DNA of 64,000 nt from Palleronia salina (GCF_900141995.1 NZ_FQZA01000002.1:379501-443500); one strand, 5' to 3'; numbered from the stretch's first letter, positions 8,803 through 19,123 are shown. Numbers and translations: made by a program. Notes: a model not told the origin generated them from the letters alone.

Positions 8803-9447
8803 ATGGCAAAGAAGTTCGATCTTCCGCAAACGATCCCCGTCTTTCCGCTCCCCGGCGCGCTGCTTCTGCCGCGCGGGAAACTGCCGCTGCATATCTTCGA
8901 GCCGCGCTACCTTGCGATGATCGAGGACACCATGCGCACCGATCACCGCCTGATCGGCATGGTGCAGCCGCGCGAGGTGCCCGGCGGCGCCGAAAAACGG
9001 CTGCACAGCATCGGTTGCGCGGGGCGCCTGACCCAGTGGTCCGAGACCGACGACGGGCGCTACATGATCACGCTCACGGGCGTGTCGCGCTACCGGATCA
9101 CCAGCGAACAGGAAGGGTTCGAGCCCTATCGCCGCTGCGACGTGACGTGGGACGCGTTCACCCGCGACCTGGGGCAGCCGGAAAAGGACCCGGGATTCGA
9201 CCGCGACGCGTTCCTAGACCTGCTCAGCCGCTATTTCGAGGCGCAGGAGCTGAAAACCGATTGGGAGTCGCTGTCGGGGGCCGAGGACGAGCTTCTGATC
9301 AACGCCCTGTCGATGCTGTGCCCCTTCGATCCCGAGGACAAGCAGGCCCTGCTCGAGGCGCCCGACCTGACCACCCGCCGCGAGACGCTGGTCACCCTGA
9401 TCGAGTTCGCCCTGCGCGGCGGCGACGACGAAGGCGTGCTGCAATGA
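8803..9447 (+). CDS. LON substrate-binding-domain protein
   Basis: A 214-residue protein made only of the N-terminal LON (PUA-like) domain, with no AAA+ or protease part. The opening [24 protein letters not shown] is the family hallmark; later blocks are VQPRE, GCAGRL and [11 protein letters not shown]. In Rhodobacteraceae it commonly follows the thioredoxin-TPR gene, suggesting a shared protein quality-control role, but its substrate is unknown. Its stop overlaps the next start (ATGA). Confidence 0.87.
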   Translation: MAKKFDLPQTIPVFPLPGALLLPRGKLPLHIFEPRYLAMIEDTMRTDHRLIGMVQPREVPGGAEKRLHSIGCAGRLTQWSETDDGRYMITLTGVSRYRITSEQEGFEPYRRCDVTWDAFTRDLGQPEKDPGFDRDAFLDLLSRYFEAQELKTDWESLSGAEDELLINALSMLCPFDPEDKQALLEAPDLTTRRETLVTLIEFALRGGDDEGVLQ

Positions 9448-9626
9448 GCGAACAGAGCTACGACCGCAAGATGCTCGAGGCGCTGGTCTGCCCGCAAACG
9501 CAGGCGCCGCTGCATTACGACGCCGACCGGCAGGAGCTGGTCTCGAAGGCTGCACACCTGGCCTACCCGATCCGCGGCGGGATCCCGATCATGCTGATCG
9601 ACGAGGCGCGCAAGATCGACGACTAG
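9444..9626 (+). CDS. Trm112/UPF0434-family small protein
   Basis: A 60-residue protein of the Trm112/YcaR family. Visible features are [13 protein letters not shown] at the start, where the usual second zinc cysteine is replaced by Thr, and the conserved [16 protein letters not shown] block at the end. Eukaryotic Trm112 activates methyltransferases; the bacterial role is poorly defined. It is translationally coupled to the LON-domain gene by a four-base overlap. Confidence 0.85.
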   Translation: MSEQSYDRKMLEALVCPQTQAPLHYDADRQELVSKAAHLAYPIRGGIPIMLIDEARKIDD

Positions 9627-9636
9627 AGCTAGCCGA

Positions 9637-10857
9637 CTAGATCGGGCGGCCCTGTAGAAGGCGCGGGCGGTCCCCGGTCAGGCCGGCCGCCTCGCGGATG
9701 GCGCCGCGGCGCAGACCGGGCAGGTGCCCGACCAACCCGAGCCCCGCGTCACGGACCGCCCGCAGGATCGGGTTGTCGTTGGAGAACAGTCGGTTGAACC
9801 CGTCGGTCGCCAGGGCCAGGGCCGAGACGTCGAAGCGCCGCCATTGCTCGTAGCGGCGCAGCACGTCGATTCGGCCGATATCCTCGCCCCGACGGTGCGC
9901 ATCCACGACGACCTCGGCCAGGCTGCCCACGTCCTTCAGCCCCGCGTTCAGGCCCTGACCGGCGATCGGGTGCACCGCGTGGGCCGCGTCGCCCACCAGC
10001 GCCACGCGCGGCGCGGCAAAGCTGTTGGCGATGCTCAGCGCAAGCGGGTAGGTAAAGCGCCGCCCGGCCAGCGAAATCTCCCCCAGGAAATTGCCGAAGC
10101 GGGGCCGCAACACGTCCAGGTAGGCGTCGTCCGGCAGGTCGGTGAGGGCGCGCGCCCGCTCGCGTCGCTCGGTCCAGACGATCGAGCAGCGGTTGCCCTT
10201 CAGCGGCAGGATGGCCAGGGGCCCCTCGGGCATGAAGAACTGGTGCGCGACGCCGTCATGGGGTCGCTCGTGGCCGATGGCGGCGACCAGCGCGTTCTGC
10301 GGATACTCCCACCCGGTGCGGCGGATGCCCGCGCGCTGCGCGGTGGCCGAGCGGCGCCCGTCGCAGCCCACCAGCAGACGCCCGTCGATCTCGCGCCCGT
10401 CGGACAAGGTGGCGGTGACACCGGATGCGTGGGGCGCCTGCCCGGTCACCGAGACGCCCGTGATCGCGGTGATCCGCGCGTCCTTGTCGATGGCGTCCAG
10501 CAGCGCTGGTCTCAGGTGCCGGTCCTCGACCATGAAGCCCATCGGGCCTTCCTCGATCTGGGCGTGGTCGAATTCCAGCGTCAGGGGCGACGGGCCGGTG
10601 CCCGCAGTCCCGTCGCTGATGCGGATGTCCAGGATGGGCTGCGCGCCATCGGCCAGCCCCGGCCAAAGGCCGAGCGCGCCGAGCAGTGCCCTTGAAGCCG
10701 CCGAAAGGGCGTAGCTGCGCCCGTCGAACTCGGCCCCGCCGCGTGTGTCCACCGGCACCGGGTCGATAAGCGCCACGTCCAGCCCGCCGCTGGCCAGCGC
10801 CAGCGCAAGGGTGCAGCCGTTCAGCCCGCCACCCGCGATGATAACGTCATGATCCAT
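9637..10857 (-). CDS. UbiH/UbiF-type FAD-dependent aromatic hydroxylase
   Basis: A 406-residue flavin monooxygenase likely to hydroxylate the ring of a ubiquinone precursor at the membrane. The FAD-binding GGGLNG motif is at residues 9-14, the DG-type motif CDGRRSATA is central, and the second FAD motif GDAAHAVHPIAGQGLN follows. The ATG at 10857 is right at the dinucleotide fold (MDHDVIIAGGG). It is divergent from the amidase, leaving an 82-bp shared promoter region. Which ring position it modifies cannot be told from sequence. Confidence 0.87.
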   Translation of the reverse strand: MDHDVIIAGGGLNGCTLALALASGGLDVALIDPVPVDTRGGAEFDGRSYALSAASRALLGALGLWPGLADGAQPILDIRISDGTAGTGPSPLTLEFDHAQIEEGPMGFMVEDRHLRPALLDAIDKDARITAITGVSVTGQAPHASGVTATLSDGREIDGRLLVGCDGRRSATAQRAGIRRTGWEYPQNALVAAIGHERPHDGVAHQFFMPEGPLAILPLKGNRCSIVWTERRERARALTDLPDDAYLDVLRPRFGNFLGEISLAGRRFTYPLALSIANSFAAPRVALVGDAAHAVHPIAGQGLNAGLKDVGSLAEVVVDAHRRGEDIGRIDVLRRYEQWRRFDVSALALATDGFNRLFSNDNPILRAVRDAGLGLVGHLPGLRRGAIREAAGLTGDRPRLLQGRPI

Positions 10858-10939
10858 GGCGCTGACTATGGTCTTGCGGCGGGCATTGTCCATGCGCCGC
10901 CGCGCCGCTACCGTCGCGGCGAACCGGGCGGGGGACACC

Positions 10940-12265
10940 ATGGACGATCTGACACGGGCGACGGCATGTGACCTGGGGCGCGCCATCGGGCAGGGCGCGC
11001 TGGACCCCGTGGAACTGGCGCAAACCTTCCTGGACGCCGCCAGCGACCACGACCTCGCCCCCCGCATCTTCGCGCGCATGACCCCGGACCGCGCGTTGTC
11101 CGAGGCACAGGCGGCGCGGCAGCGAGCCCGGCACGGTGTGCGGCGGGGGCTGCTGGACGGCGTGCCCATCGGCTGGAAGGACCTTTATGACTGCGCGGGT
11201 GTGCCCTGCGAAGGCGGCAGCGCGTTGCTGGAAGGCCGCGTGCCCGACCGGGATGCCGCGTTGCTGCGGCAGGCGACGCTGGCGGGACTGGTGTGCCTCG
11301 GCAAGACCCATCTGAGCGAGCTGGCGTTCTCGGGCCTGGGTCTGAACCCGTCGACGGCGACGCCGCCCTGCGTGAACGACCCCGACGCGGTGTCGGGCGG
11401 GTCGTCCTCGGGCGCGGCGGCGTCGGTGGCGTTCGGCCTGGCGCCGGCGGGAATCGGGTCCGACACCGGGGGATCGATCCGGCTCCCCGCGGCCTGGAAC
11501 GACCTTGTGGGCTTCAAGCCCGGTCACGGATCGCTGTCGATGGAGGGTGCTCTGCCGCTCTGCCCCAGCTTCGACACGGCCGGGCCGCTGGCGCGCTCCG
11601 TCGAGGACGCGGCCGAGATCTGGGCGGTGCTGGCGGGTCGGCGTGCGCCCGACCTTGCCTACTCGTCGCTGGCCGGGCGCCGCCTGATGGTGCTGGAGAA
11701 CGCGCTGGCCGACTGCGACGAGACCGTCGTGGAGGGTTTCGAACGCGCGGTGGCCCTGCTTGAACGGGCCGGGGCGGTGGTCGAGCGCCGCGCGCTGCCC
11801 TGCGTCGATACCGCGCTGGCGCAAAGCCCGCTGGTTTTCGCGCCCGAGGGCTATGCCATCTGGCGCGAGACGATCGAATCCGCGCCCGACAGGATGTATC
11901 ACCAGGTGCGGACCCGGTTCCGGGCGGGCGCCGATGTCAGCGCCTGCGACTTCGTGGCCGCGTGGCGCACGCTCGACCGAATGCGCGCCGAATACGCCGC
12001 GGCGACCGCCGGATACGACGCCGTGATCCAACCGACCTGCCCGATCCTGCCGCCCAAGCGCGCCCGGCTCGAGACCGACGACGACTACTACGTCAGCGCG
12101 AACCTGATGACCCTGCGCAACACCCGGATCGGCAACCTTCTGGGCCTGGCCGGGCTGAGCCTGCCCAGCGGCACGCCCTCGGTCGGCCTTCTTTTGCAGG
12201 GGCTTGCGGGGCACGAGGGGCGTCTTCTGCGGCTCGGGCAAGCGGCTGAACGGGCGCTGGCCTAA
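10940..12265 (+). CDS. Amidase signature family enzyme
   Basis: A 441-residue amide hydrolase with the full Ser-cisSer-Lys triad: Lys80 in GVPIGWKDLYD, cis-Ser155 in the SGGSSSG loop and nucleophile Ser179 in SDTGGSIRLPA, at spacings of 75 and 24 that match the family. GGGGGA precedes the ATG at 10940, excluding upstream ATGs. The substrate is unknown. It lacks the partner subunits expected for the GatCAB tRNA amidotransferase, so it is read as a stand-alone amidase. Confidence 0.88.
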   Translation: MDDLTRATACDLGRAIGQGALDPVELAQTFLDAASDHDLAPRIFARMTPDRALSEAQAARQRARHGVRRGLLDGVPIGWKDLYDCAGVPCEGGSALLEGRVPDRDAALLRQATLAGLVCLGKTHLSELAFSGLGLNPSTATPPCVNDPDAVSGGSSSGAAASVAFGLAPAGIGSDTGGSIRLPAAWNDLVGFKPGHGSLSMEGALPLCPSFDTAGPLARSVEDAAEIWAVLAGRRAPDLAYSSLAGRRLMVLENALADCDETVVEGFERAVALLERAGAVVERRALPCVDTALAQSPLVFAPEGYAIWRETIESAPDRMYHQVRTRFRAGADVSACDFVAAWRTLDRMRAEYAAATAGYDAVIQPTCPILPPKRARLETDDDYYVSANLMTLRNTRIGNLLGLAGLSLPSGTPSVGLLLQGLAGHEGRLLRLGQAAERALA

Positions 12266-12382
12266 AAGCCACAGGCCCCCCGCCAAGCCCCGTGCCGCCC
12301 GCCAGCCGGCTGGACCGCCCGGCGGGCTTCACGTTATCGTTCGTCCCAAATGGGGCGACAGACCCCTGTATCGAGGCACCTA

Positions 12383-13567
12383 ATGCAGCACCCCGCGCGG
12401 TTCCAAACCCTGCCGGCCTATGCGTTTCCGCGTCTGCGGAGCCTTCTCGACGTGCACGCTCCCGGCGGCGACGTGATCCACATGACCATCGGTGACCCGC
12501 GCCACGCGCCGCCGGACTTCGTCCTGGACGAGATCGCGGCGCATGTGGGGGCCTTTGCGAACTACCCGCCCAATGACGGCACGCCCGTGCTGCGCCACTC
12601 GATCACCGCCTGGCTCAAGCGGCGCTACGGTGTCGAGGTCTGCGCCGAAACCCAGGTCCTGCCGCTGAACGGCACACGCGAGGGGCTGTTCAACGCCGCC
12701 GTCGCCCTGTGCCCCGAGGAAAAGAACGGCCAGGTGCCGGTCGTTCTGACCCCGAACCCGTTCTACCAGGTCTACGCGGTCGCGGCGCTGGCCATGGCGG
12801 CCCAGCCGCATTACGTGCCCGCGACGGCCGCGACCGGGTTTCTGCCCGACTACACGGCGCTGCCGCCCGAAGTGCTGGACCGGGTCGCCGTCGCCTATAT
12901 CTGCTCGCCCTCGAACCCGCAGGGTGCCGTCGCGGACACCGAATACTGGCGCAGCCTGCTGGAGCTGGCCGAGCGGCACGATTTCCGGGTCTTCGCGGAT
13001 GAATGCTATTCCGAGGTCTATCGCGGCACGCCGCCGCCGGGCGCCATGGAAGTGGCGCAGAAGATGGGCGCCGACCCCGAGCGGCTGCTGATCTTCCATT
13101 CGCTGTCCAAGCGTTCGAACCTCGCCGGTCTGCGCTCGGGCTTCGTCGCGGGCGGCAAGCAGACGATCGCGGCGCTGAAGCAGCTGCGCAACTACGCGGG
13201 CGCGCCCCTTCCGGTGCCGTTGCAGGCGGTGGCCGCCCGCGCCTGGGCCGACGAGGCCCACGTGGACGCCAGCCGCGCGCGCTATGTCCGCAAGTACGAG
13301 ATGGCCGACCGCATCTTCGCGAACATACCGGGCTGCGCGGCGCCCCAGGCGGGGTTCTTTCTGTGGCTGCCGGTCGAGGATGGCGAGGCGGCCGCGCTGA
13401 AGCTGTGGCAGACAACGGGGGTCCGGGTGCTGCCGGGCGCCTACCTGTCGCGCGATACCGACGCGGGCAATCCGGGGAAGAAGTTCATCAGGGTGGCGAT
13501 GGTCGCCGACGAGGACGAGGTGGCCGAGGGTCTGACACAGATCCGCGACTGCCTGTTCAAAGAATAA
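12383..13567 (+). CDS. Class I/II PLP aminotransferase, DapC-like
   Basis: A 394-residue fold-type I aminotransferase. The PLP Schiff-base Lys243 is in [14 protein letters not shown]; Asn178 (SPSNPQG), Asp206 and Tyr209 (ADECYSEVY) and the C-terminal carboxylate-binding region (KFIRVAM) are present. The SKRSNLAG form of the lysine motif is typical of N-succinyldiaminopimelate aminotransferase (DapC) relatives, so lysine/murein precursor synthesis is the best guess. GAGG lies six bases before the ATG at 12383. ftsK follows after 19 bases, so the two may share a transcript. Confidence 0.85.
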   Translation: MQHPARFQTLPAYAFPRLRSLLDVHAPGGDVIHMTIGDPRHAPPDFVLDEIAAHVGAFANYPPNDGTPVLRHSITAWLKRRYGVEVCAETQVLPLNGTREGLFNAAVALCPEEKNGQVPVVLTPNPFYQVYAVAALAMAAQPHYVPATAATGFLPDYTALPPEVLDRVAVAYICSPSNPQGAVADTEYWRSLLELAERHDFRVFADECYSEVYRGTPPPGAMEVAQKMGADPERLLIFHSLSKRSNLAGLRSGFVAGGKQTIAALKQLRNYAGAPLPVPLQAVAARAWADEAHVDASRARYVRKYEMADRIFANIPGCAAPQAGFFLWLPVEDGEAAALKLWQTTGVRVLPGAYLSRDTDAGNPGKKFIRVAMVADEDEVAEGLTQIRDCLFKE

Positions 13568-13586
13568 AAAGAGCAACGAGGCAACG

Positions 13587-16466
13587 ATGGCGTATCAGAC
13601 ACGCGGGCGGGACCCGCTGTTCGACAGCAACACCCAGGCGGCGCTGGAACGGCGCGGGCGCGAACTGCTGGGCCTTCTGCTGATTGGTTTGGGCGTCGCC
13701 GTCGCGCTGATGCTGGCCAGCTATCGCCCAGACGATCCCAGCTGGCTTTCGGTCACCTCCGAGCCGGCGCGCAACCTGCTGGGGCGCATGGGCGCCTCGA
13801 TCGCGTCACCGCTGAACATCATCGTGGGCTGGGGCGCCTGGGGCATCGCGCTGACCTTCCTGGTCTGGGGCGGGCGGTTCCTGATGCACCGCGGCGAAGA
13901 GCGCGCCCTGTCGCGCGCCGTCTTCGCACCGATCGCCATCGCGCTGGGCTCGGTCTATGCCTCGACCCACGTGCCGGGTGCCGACTGGGGCCATTCCTTC
14001 GGTCTGGGCGGGCTGTTCGGGGATACCGCGCTGGGCACGCTGCTGGGCGTGCTGGGCGTCTCGGGGGCCTTCGGGCTCAAGGCCACGGCGTTCCTGCTGA
14101 TGGTCGCGACGCTGGTGATGGGCGGCTTCGTTCTGGGCGTGACCCGGGCCGAGCTGCGCCAGATCGCGGGCTGGCTGCTGCGCGGCATCGTGATGACCTA
14201 TGCCTCGCTGATGACCGCGCTGGCCGCCGGGTCTCGGACCGTGGGCGCCGGCGTGGGCGCGGGGGCCGCCGCCGCGGCACAGGCACGCGCCCGCCGGGCC
14301 GAGCGCGCCGCCGAACGCGAAGCCGCGCGCCAGGCCGCTCTGCTGGAACCCGAGACGGACGGCCCGGCGCAGCCTCGCCCCGTTCTGCGCGCCGCCCCGC
14401 CGCGCCCCGTCGCGAACGAGGACGAGGAGCTCTTCGGAGAGGACGAGGACGATTATGCCGATCAGCCCCGCGCCGGTATCCTGGGGCGGCTGACCGGCGC
14501 CCTGCGCACGTCCGACGCGGCCGCCGAGCAGATGCCGCCCCTGTCCGGTGAGGACCGCATCAAGTCCAAGATCTCCGATGTCATCAAGGCCCGGGCGCGC
14601 AGCCAGCCGGTGCTGACGGCGGGGCACGCGCGTGGCGCCGAGCCCTTGCTGGCGCGCCGCCATCCGCGCGGCCCGCAACCGTTGCGCATCGACCAGACGC
14701 CGCCGCTGACGGCGACGGACGCCCCCCAGGCCGAGCCGGTCGAGGATGACCTGAGCGCGCGTGAAATGCCCGAGCCCGAGCTGGTCGCGCCCACCCCGCA
14801 CCGCCCCGAACCGCAGCCGGCCCCCCGCGCCGCGCCGCCGGCCCCGCAGACCAAGCCCGTGGTCCAGCACATGAACCGCAAGGCCCCCGCGCCGTCGACC
14901 AAGGCCAAGGACGAGGCGCAGCCCAAGCTGGCCTTCGACGACCAGAGCGCGGCCTACGAGCATCCGCCGCTGTCGCTGCTGACCAGCCCCGACACGGTGA
15001 CGCGGCATGTTCTGAGCGACGAGGCGCTGGAAGAGAACGCGCGGATGCTCGAGAACGTGCTGGACGATTACGGCGTGAAGGGCGAGATCGTCAGCGTCCG
15101 CCCCGGCCCCGTCGTCACCATGTACGAGCTTGAGCCGGCGCCGGGTCTGAAGGCCAGCCGCGTTATCGGCTTGGCCGACGACATCGCGCGATCCATGTCG
15201 GCCCTGTCGGCGCGGGTTTCGACCGTTCCGGGGCGCAGTGTCATCGGCATCGAATTGCCCAACGAGAACCGCGAGATGTGCGTCCTGCGCGAGATCCTGG
15301 CCACCCGCGATTTCGGCGACGGCAACCACCGCCTGCCGCTGGCGCTGGGCAAGGATATCGGCGGTGACCCGGTGGTCGCGAACCTTGCCAAGATGCCCCA
15401 CCTCCTGATCGCGGGGACGACCGGCTCGGGCAAGTCGGTGGCGATCAACACCATGATCCTGTCGCTGCTTTACAAGCTGACACCGGACGAGTGCCGGATG
15501 ATCATGATCGATCCGAAGATGCTGGAACTGTCTGTTTATGATGGGATTCCGCATCTTCTGAGCCCCGTCGTCACCGACCCCAAGAAGGCGGTCGTCGCCC
15601 TGAAATGGGTCGTTGGCGAGATGGAGGACCGGTACCGCAAGATGTCCAAGATGGGCGTGCGCAACATCGAGGGCTACAATGGCCGCGTGCGCGAGGCGCT
15701 GGCCAAGGACGAGATGTTCGAGCGGACGGTCCAGACCGGGTTCGACGACGACACGGGCGAGCCGATCTACGAGACCGAGGAGATCCAGCCCGAGATCCTG
15801 CCGTTCATCGTCGTCATCGTGGACGAGATGGCCGACCTGATGATGGTCGCGGGCAAGGAAATCGAAGCCTGTATTCAACGGCTTGCGCAGATGGCACGGG
15901 CCAGCGGCATCCACCTGATCATGGCCACGCAGCGCCCGTCGGTGGACGTCATCACCGGCACGATCAAGGCGAACTTCCCGACGCGGATCAGCTTCAGCGT
16001 GACCTCGAAGATCGACAGCCGCACCATCCTGGGCGAGCAGGGGGCCGAGCAGCTTCTGGGCATGGGGGACATGCTCTACATGGCGGGCGGATCGAAGATC
16101 ACCCGCGTGCACGGGCCGTTCTGCTCGGACGAGGAGGTCGAGGAAATCGTCAACTATCTCAAGAGCTTCGGTCCGCCCGAATACATGTCGGGCGTGGTCG
16201 ACGGCCCCGCCGAGGACAAGGGCAGCGACATCGACGCGGTGCTGGGTCTGGGCGGCGGCGACGGCAATTCCGAGGACGAACTGTACGACAAGGCGGTCGC
16301 CATCGTCATCAAGGACCGCAAGTGCTCGACCTCGTATATCCAGCGCAAGCTGGCCATCGGCTACAACAAGGCTGCACGGCTGGTGGAGCAGATGGAGGAA
16401 GAGGGCGTCGTCAGCAGCGCCAACCACGTGGGCAAGCGCGAGATCCTGGTGCCGGAACCGACCTGA
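13587..16466 (+). CDS. ftsK: DNA translocase FtsK
   Basis: A 959-residue septal DNA pump that clears chromosome termini and activates XerCD recombination. The N-terminal 200 residues hold several transmembrane helices. A long Pro/Ala/Glu-rich linker runs to about residue 460. The RecA-like motor has Walker A in [13 protein letters not shown] (about 609-621) and Walker B in [13 protein letters not shown] (about 740). The C-terminal gamma winged-helix domain (about 895-959, [20 protein letters not shown]) reads FtsK-orienting sequences. All parts are intact. Confidence 0.97.
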   Translation: MAYQTRGRDPLFDSNTQAALERRGRELLGLLLIGLGVAVALMLASYRPDDPSWLSVTSEPARNLLGRMGASIASPLNIIVGWGAWGIALTFLVWGGRFLMHRGEERALSRAVFAPIAIALGSVYASTHVPGADWGHSFGLGGLFGDTALGTLLGVLGVSGAFGLKATAFLLMVATLVMGGFVLGVTRAELRQIAGWLLRGIVMTYASLMTALAAGSRTVGAGVGAGAAAAAQARARRAERAAEREAARQAALLEPETDGPAQPRPVLRAAPPRPVANEDEELFGEDEDDYADQPRAGILGRLTGALRTSDAAAEQMPPLSGEDRIKSKISDVIKARARSQPVLTAGHARGAEPLLARRHPRGPQPLRIDQTPPLTATDAPQAEPVEDDLSAREMPEPELVAPTPHRPEPQPAPRAAPPAPQTKPVVQHMNRKAPAPSTKAKDEAQPKLAFDDQSAAYEHPPLSLLTSPDTVTRHVLSDEALEENARMLENVLDDYGVKGEIVSVRPGPVVTMYELEPAPGLKASRVIGLADDIARSMSALSARVSTVPGRSVIGIELPNENREMCVLREILATRDFGDGNHRLPLALGKDIGGDPVVANLAKMPHLLIAGTTGSGKSVAINTMILSLLYKLTPDECRMIMIDPKMLELSVYDGIPHLLSPVVTDPKKAVVALKWVVGEMEDRYRKMSKMGVRNIEGYNGRVREALAKDEMFERTVQTGFDDDTGEPIYETEEIQPEILPFIVVIVDEMADLMMVAGKEIEACIQRLAQMARASGIHLIMATQRPSVDVITGTIKANFPTRISFSVTSKIDSRTILGEQGAEQLLGMGDMLYMAGGSKITRVHGPFCSDEEVEEIVNYLKSFGPPEYMSGVVDGPAEDKGSDIDAVLGLGGGDGNSEDELYDKAVAIVIKDRKCSTSYIQRKLAIGYNKAARLVEQMEEEGVVSSANHVGKREILVPEPT

Positions 16467-16508
16467 GGGGGCGCGCAACCGCGGCGCGGGCCGTCCTGTC
16501 CACGATCT

Positions 16509-16664
16509 GTGCACGGATGGTGCCGCGGTCGTGCCCCTAGCGTGCGCCCCGCGTGCCGCTTCCGTGCGGCGGGGGTGCACCGGCAGGCCCATGATGTCGG
16601 ACCGGCGGCCTAGATCGTGCACGGGGCGTGCACCGGACGTGCCGACGCGAAGACGACAATGTGC
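16509..16664. repeat. Array of GTGC motifs at 11-bp steps, non-coding
   Basis: This lies in a 322-bp gap between ftsK and dps that has no credible gene. GTGC starts at 16509, 16520, 16531, 16542, 16553, 16564 and 16575, seven times at exactly 11 bp. After an interruption it resumes at 16617, 16628, 16639 and, skipping one unit, 16661. The seven bases between motifs vary freely, though GTGCAC(C/G)G recurs. The step is close to one DNA helical turn, so the motifs lie on one face of the duplex. Eleven is not a multiple of three, which argues against a protein repeat. I know of no named element with this form. Confidence 0.7.
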
Positions 16665-16732
16665 ACCTGGGCCATTGGGGTTGAATACTGAAGGCGCTCG
16701 CCGGGACACGGGATCTGCGCCTTGCGGGGTGC

Positions 16733-16770
16733 AAAAACGAGAACGGCCCGCCGAGGGCGGGCCGTTTCGT
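16733..16770. terminator. Bidirectional intrinsic terminator between ftsK/array and dps
   Basis: A 10-bp stem ACGGCCCGCC / GGCGGGCCGT with a GAG loop (16743-16765). On the plus strand it is followed by TTCGTCTT; on the minus strand by TCTCGTTTTT. It can end the dps transcript and any plus-strand RNA that crosses the GTGC array. Confidence 0.8.
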
Positions 16771-16788
16771 CTTAAGCGGTCGTGACGC

Positions 16789-17268
16789 TTACTGCTTGCC
16801 GTTGGCGCCGATGAACCAGCAGTCCTTGTCCATCGTGCGGCTGATCTCGACGAACAGGTCTTCGCTGTCGGGGTCGCCGGCCTCGTCGGCGGTCTCGGCG
16901 GCCTTGCGGATCATCTCACCGCATTTCAGGAACCGGTCCTTCAGCGCTTTGATGTGATCCTCGATGTGCTCCATGTCGGTCGGATACGGCTCGATGTTCG
17001 ACTCGGCCGCGACGACCTCGACGGTGCCTTTCGCCTGGCCGCCCAGGATGGTGCAGCGTTCGGCGATGGTGTCCTGCGCCTCGCGCAGGTTGTCGGCCAC
17101 GTCGTCCAGCAGCTCGTGGACGCCGATGAAGCCGGGGCCCTTCAGGTTCCAATGGGCCTGCTTCACGGCGAGGGCCAGGGCCGACACGTCGGCGAGGCGG
17201 GCGTTGAGCAGGTCGATGACCTTGTGGCGGGCCTGATCGTCGATTCCTTGAACAAATGCTTCGGGCAT
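16789..17268 (-). CDS. dps: Dps-family ferritin-like DNA protection protein
   Basis: A 159-residue mini-ferritin that oxidises Fe(II) with peroxide and shields DNA under stress. The inter-subunit ferroxidase ligands are all present at family spacing: His39, His51, Asp55, Asp66 and Glu70. The N-terminal basic tail is short, so DNA binding may be weak. It is oriented against ftsK and lolA, which are usually neighbours in related genomes, and ends at a bidirectional terminator. Its 190-bp upstream region is shared with lolA. Confidence 0.93.
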   Translation of the reverse strand: MPEAFVQGIDDQARHKVIDLLNARLADVSALALAVKQAHWNLKGPGFIGVHELLDDVADNLREAQDTIAERCTILGGQAKGTVEVVAAESNIEPYPTDMEHIEDHIKALKDRFLKCGEMIRKAAETADEAGDPDSEDLFVEISRTMDKDCWFIGANGKQ

Positions 17269-17458
17269 TGCGGATTCCTTTTATCAGTCGTGCATGGGTG
17301 CGAGCGGCCTTGCCGCCGCGCTTGTCCCAGTAATCCGCGCGGGGCCTGCCCGGTTCCATCGCCTTTGTCGCAGGGCGACACGGGCGTGTTATTGCCTGAC
17401 GATGGCGGGGTGCGGCATGCGGTCCTATATGCGGTGCAAGAAACGGAAGGACGCAACC

Positions 17459-18061
17459 ATGCTTACCAAACGACATTTTCTGATGGGCACCGCCGCCGTG
17501 CTGGCCGCCAGGCCGGCGATGGCCGCGCCGATCTCGCTGAATGCGTTGTCGCAATACTTGAACGCCATGCGCACCGCCGAGGCCGAGTTTACCCAGATCA
17601 ACGCCGACGGCACGATCTCGACCGGGCAGATCTACATCCAGCGGCCCGGGCGCGTGCGCTTCGACTACAACCCGCCGGAGGAAACGCTGGTCATGGCCGG
17701 CGGCGGACAGGTCGCCGTGTTCGACGGCAAGTCCAACACCGGCCGCCCCGAGCAATACCCGCTGAGCCGCACGCCGCTGAGCATCATCCTCGAGGCGAAC
17801 GTGAACCTGGCGCAGCGCAACATGGTGGTCGGCCACCGCGAGGACGGCGCCAAGACCATCGTCACCGCGCAGGACCCCGAGAACCCGCAATACGGCCGGA
17901 TCGAGCTGGTGTTCACCGCCAACCCGATCCAGCTGCGCCAGTGGGTGATCATCGACGGGCAGGGCAGCCGGACCACGGTGGTGCTGGGCGATCTGCAGAC
18001 CGGGGGCAACTTCCCGGCGCGGTATTTCTCGATCCCGACCGAGATTTCGCGCCGCGGCTAG
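17459..18061 (+). CDS. lolA: Outer-membrane lipoprotein carrier protein LolA
   Basis: A 200-residue periplasmic chaperone that takes lipoproteins from LolCDE to the outer membrane. Residues 1-22 form a signal peptide with a twin-arginine-free RHFL start and AMA cut site. The mature chain has the LolA pattern: AEAEFTQINADG, GQIYIQRPGRVRFDYNPPEE and the C-terminal FSIPTEISRRG. AAGGA lies seven bases before the ATG at 17459. A CTATAT hexamer at 17425-17430 is a candidate -10 box. The DMT permease follows after 45 bp. Confidence 0.9.
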   Translation: MLTKRHFLMGTAAVLAARPAMAAPISLNALSQYLNAMRTAEAEFTQINADGTISTGQIYIQRPGRVRFDYNPPEETLVMAGGGQVAVFDGKSNTGRPEQYPLSRTPLSIILEANVNLAQRNMVVGHREDGAKTIVTAQDPENPQYGRIELVFTANPIQLRQWVIIDGQGSRTTVVLGDLQTGGNFPARYFSIPTEISRRG

Positions 18062-18106
18062 GGGCGGCCACTGGCCGCCGCCGCCGCCCGGGTGTAAGGC
18101 CGCCCC

Positions 18107-19024
18107 ATGGCCCCCACCCGCGGCATCCTGATGATCCTCGTCGCCATGGCGCTCTTCACCCTGATGTCGAGCTTCGTGAAGGCGGCATCGGTGCGCGTGC
18201 CCACGGGCGAGGTCGTTTTCTTCCGCGCCGGCCTGTCGATCCCGATCATCGCGGCGTGGCTGTGGATGCGGGGCGACCTGGCGGCGGGGCTGCGCACCGC
18301 GAACTGGCACCGCCACGCCGTGCGCGGACTCGCGGGGACGATGGCCATGGGCATGGGGTTCGCCGGATTGGCGCACCTGCCGCTGGCCGAGGTGACGGCG
18401 ATCCGCTTCGTCACGCCGGTGATGCTTGTGATCTTCGCAGCGCTGATCCTGGGCGAACGGGTGCGGCTGGTGCGGATCACCGCCGTGGCCATGGGCTTGG
18501 TCGGCGTGGGCATCATTGTCTGGCCGCAGCTTGGGCAGGAGGGGCTGGGCCCCACCGCCACCCTGGGCGTGGCGCTGACGCTGGGCTCGGCCACGCTGGC
18601 CGCGCTGGCGCAGACCTTCATCAAGGCGATGTCGGGCTCCGAGCGGGTCGAGGCCATCGTCTTCTACTTCTCCTGCACCGCCGCCACCCTGTCGCTGCTG
18701 ACGCTGCCCTTCGGCTGGGTCTGGCCCACGCCCTATGAATGGGCGCTGCTGCTGGGCGCGGGCAGTATCGGCGTGGTGGGGCAGTTGCTGATGACCGCCA
18801 GCTATCGCCACGCCGACGCGGGCGCGCTGGCGCCGTTCACCTATACCTCGATGCTGTGGGCGATCGGGCTGGGCTATGTCTGGTTCGGGGACGTGCCGGG
18901 GCTTTATACGCTGGCGGGCGCCGCTCTGGTCATCGCGGCGGGCATCGTCATCGTCTGGCGCGAACGGCAGCTGGCCCGCGGCGGCACCGCGCGCCGCAAG
19001 CTGCGCGCCAAGGGGATGATGTAG
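18107..19024 (+). CDS. EamA/DMT-family permease
   Basis: A 305-residue inner-membrane protein with about ten hydrophobic helices in two EamA repeats (about 5-140 and 150-285), the usual drug/metabolite transporter architecture. The basic tail RRKLRAKG would lie in the cytosol. Conserved EamA pieces include FVKAASVRVPTGEVVFFRAG at the first loop and LAPFTYTSMLWAIGLGYVWFG near the end. The substrate is unknown; family members export amino acids, nucleosides or osmolytes. Confidence 0.87.
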   Translation: MAPTRGILMILVAMALFTLMSSFVKAASVRVPTGEVVFFRAGLSIPIIAAWLWMRGDLAAGLRTANWHRHAVRGLAGTMAMGMGFAGLAHLPLAEVTAIRFVTPVMLVIFAALILGERVRLVRITAVAMGLVGVGIIVWPQLGQEGLGPTATLGVALTLGSATLAALAQTFIKAMSGSERVEAIVFYFSCTAATLSLLTLPFGWVWPTPYEWALLLGAGSIGVVGQLLMTASYRHADAGALAPFTYTSMLWAIGLGYVWFGDVPGLYTLAGAALVIAAGIVIVWRERQLARGGTARRKLRAKGMM

Positions 19025-19123
19025 CCGGTCCTTGCATTCCCGTCGCGGGCCGAGGTCGGGGCATGAAATCGGCGCGGTGTTATGGTATGTTCAGCGCACG
19101 CATTGGCACTGGGAGGAGCCGAC

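Noticed and set aside
10847-12286. A 479-codon minus-strand frame opposite the amidase gene
   Set aside because: Low-complexity Arg/Gly/Pro composition, with a complete amidase triad encoded on the other strand.
13806-16709. A 967-codon open frame on the minus strand opposite ftsK
   Set aside because: It mirrors the high-GC coding frame of ftsK, is rich in Arg, Gly, His and Val without domains, and overlaps an unambiguous gene.
16531-16785. An 84-codon plus-strand frame running through the GTGC array
   Set aside because: No ribosome binding site, no recognisable protein pattern, and the 11-bp period does not keep a codon phase. The array is better read as non-coding.
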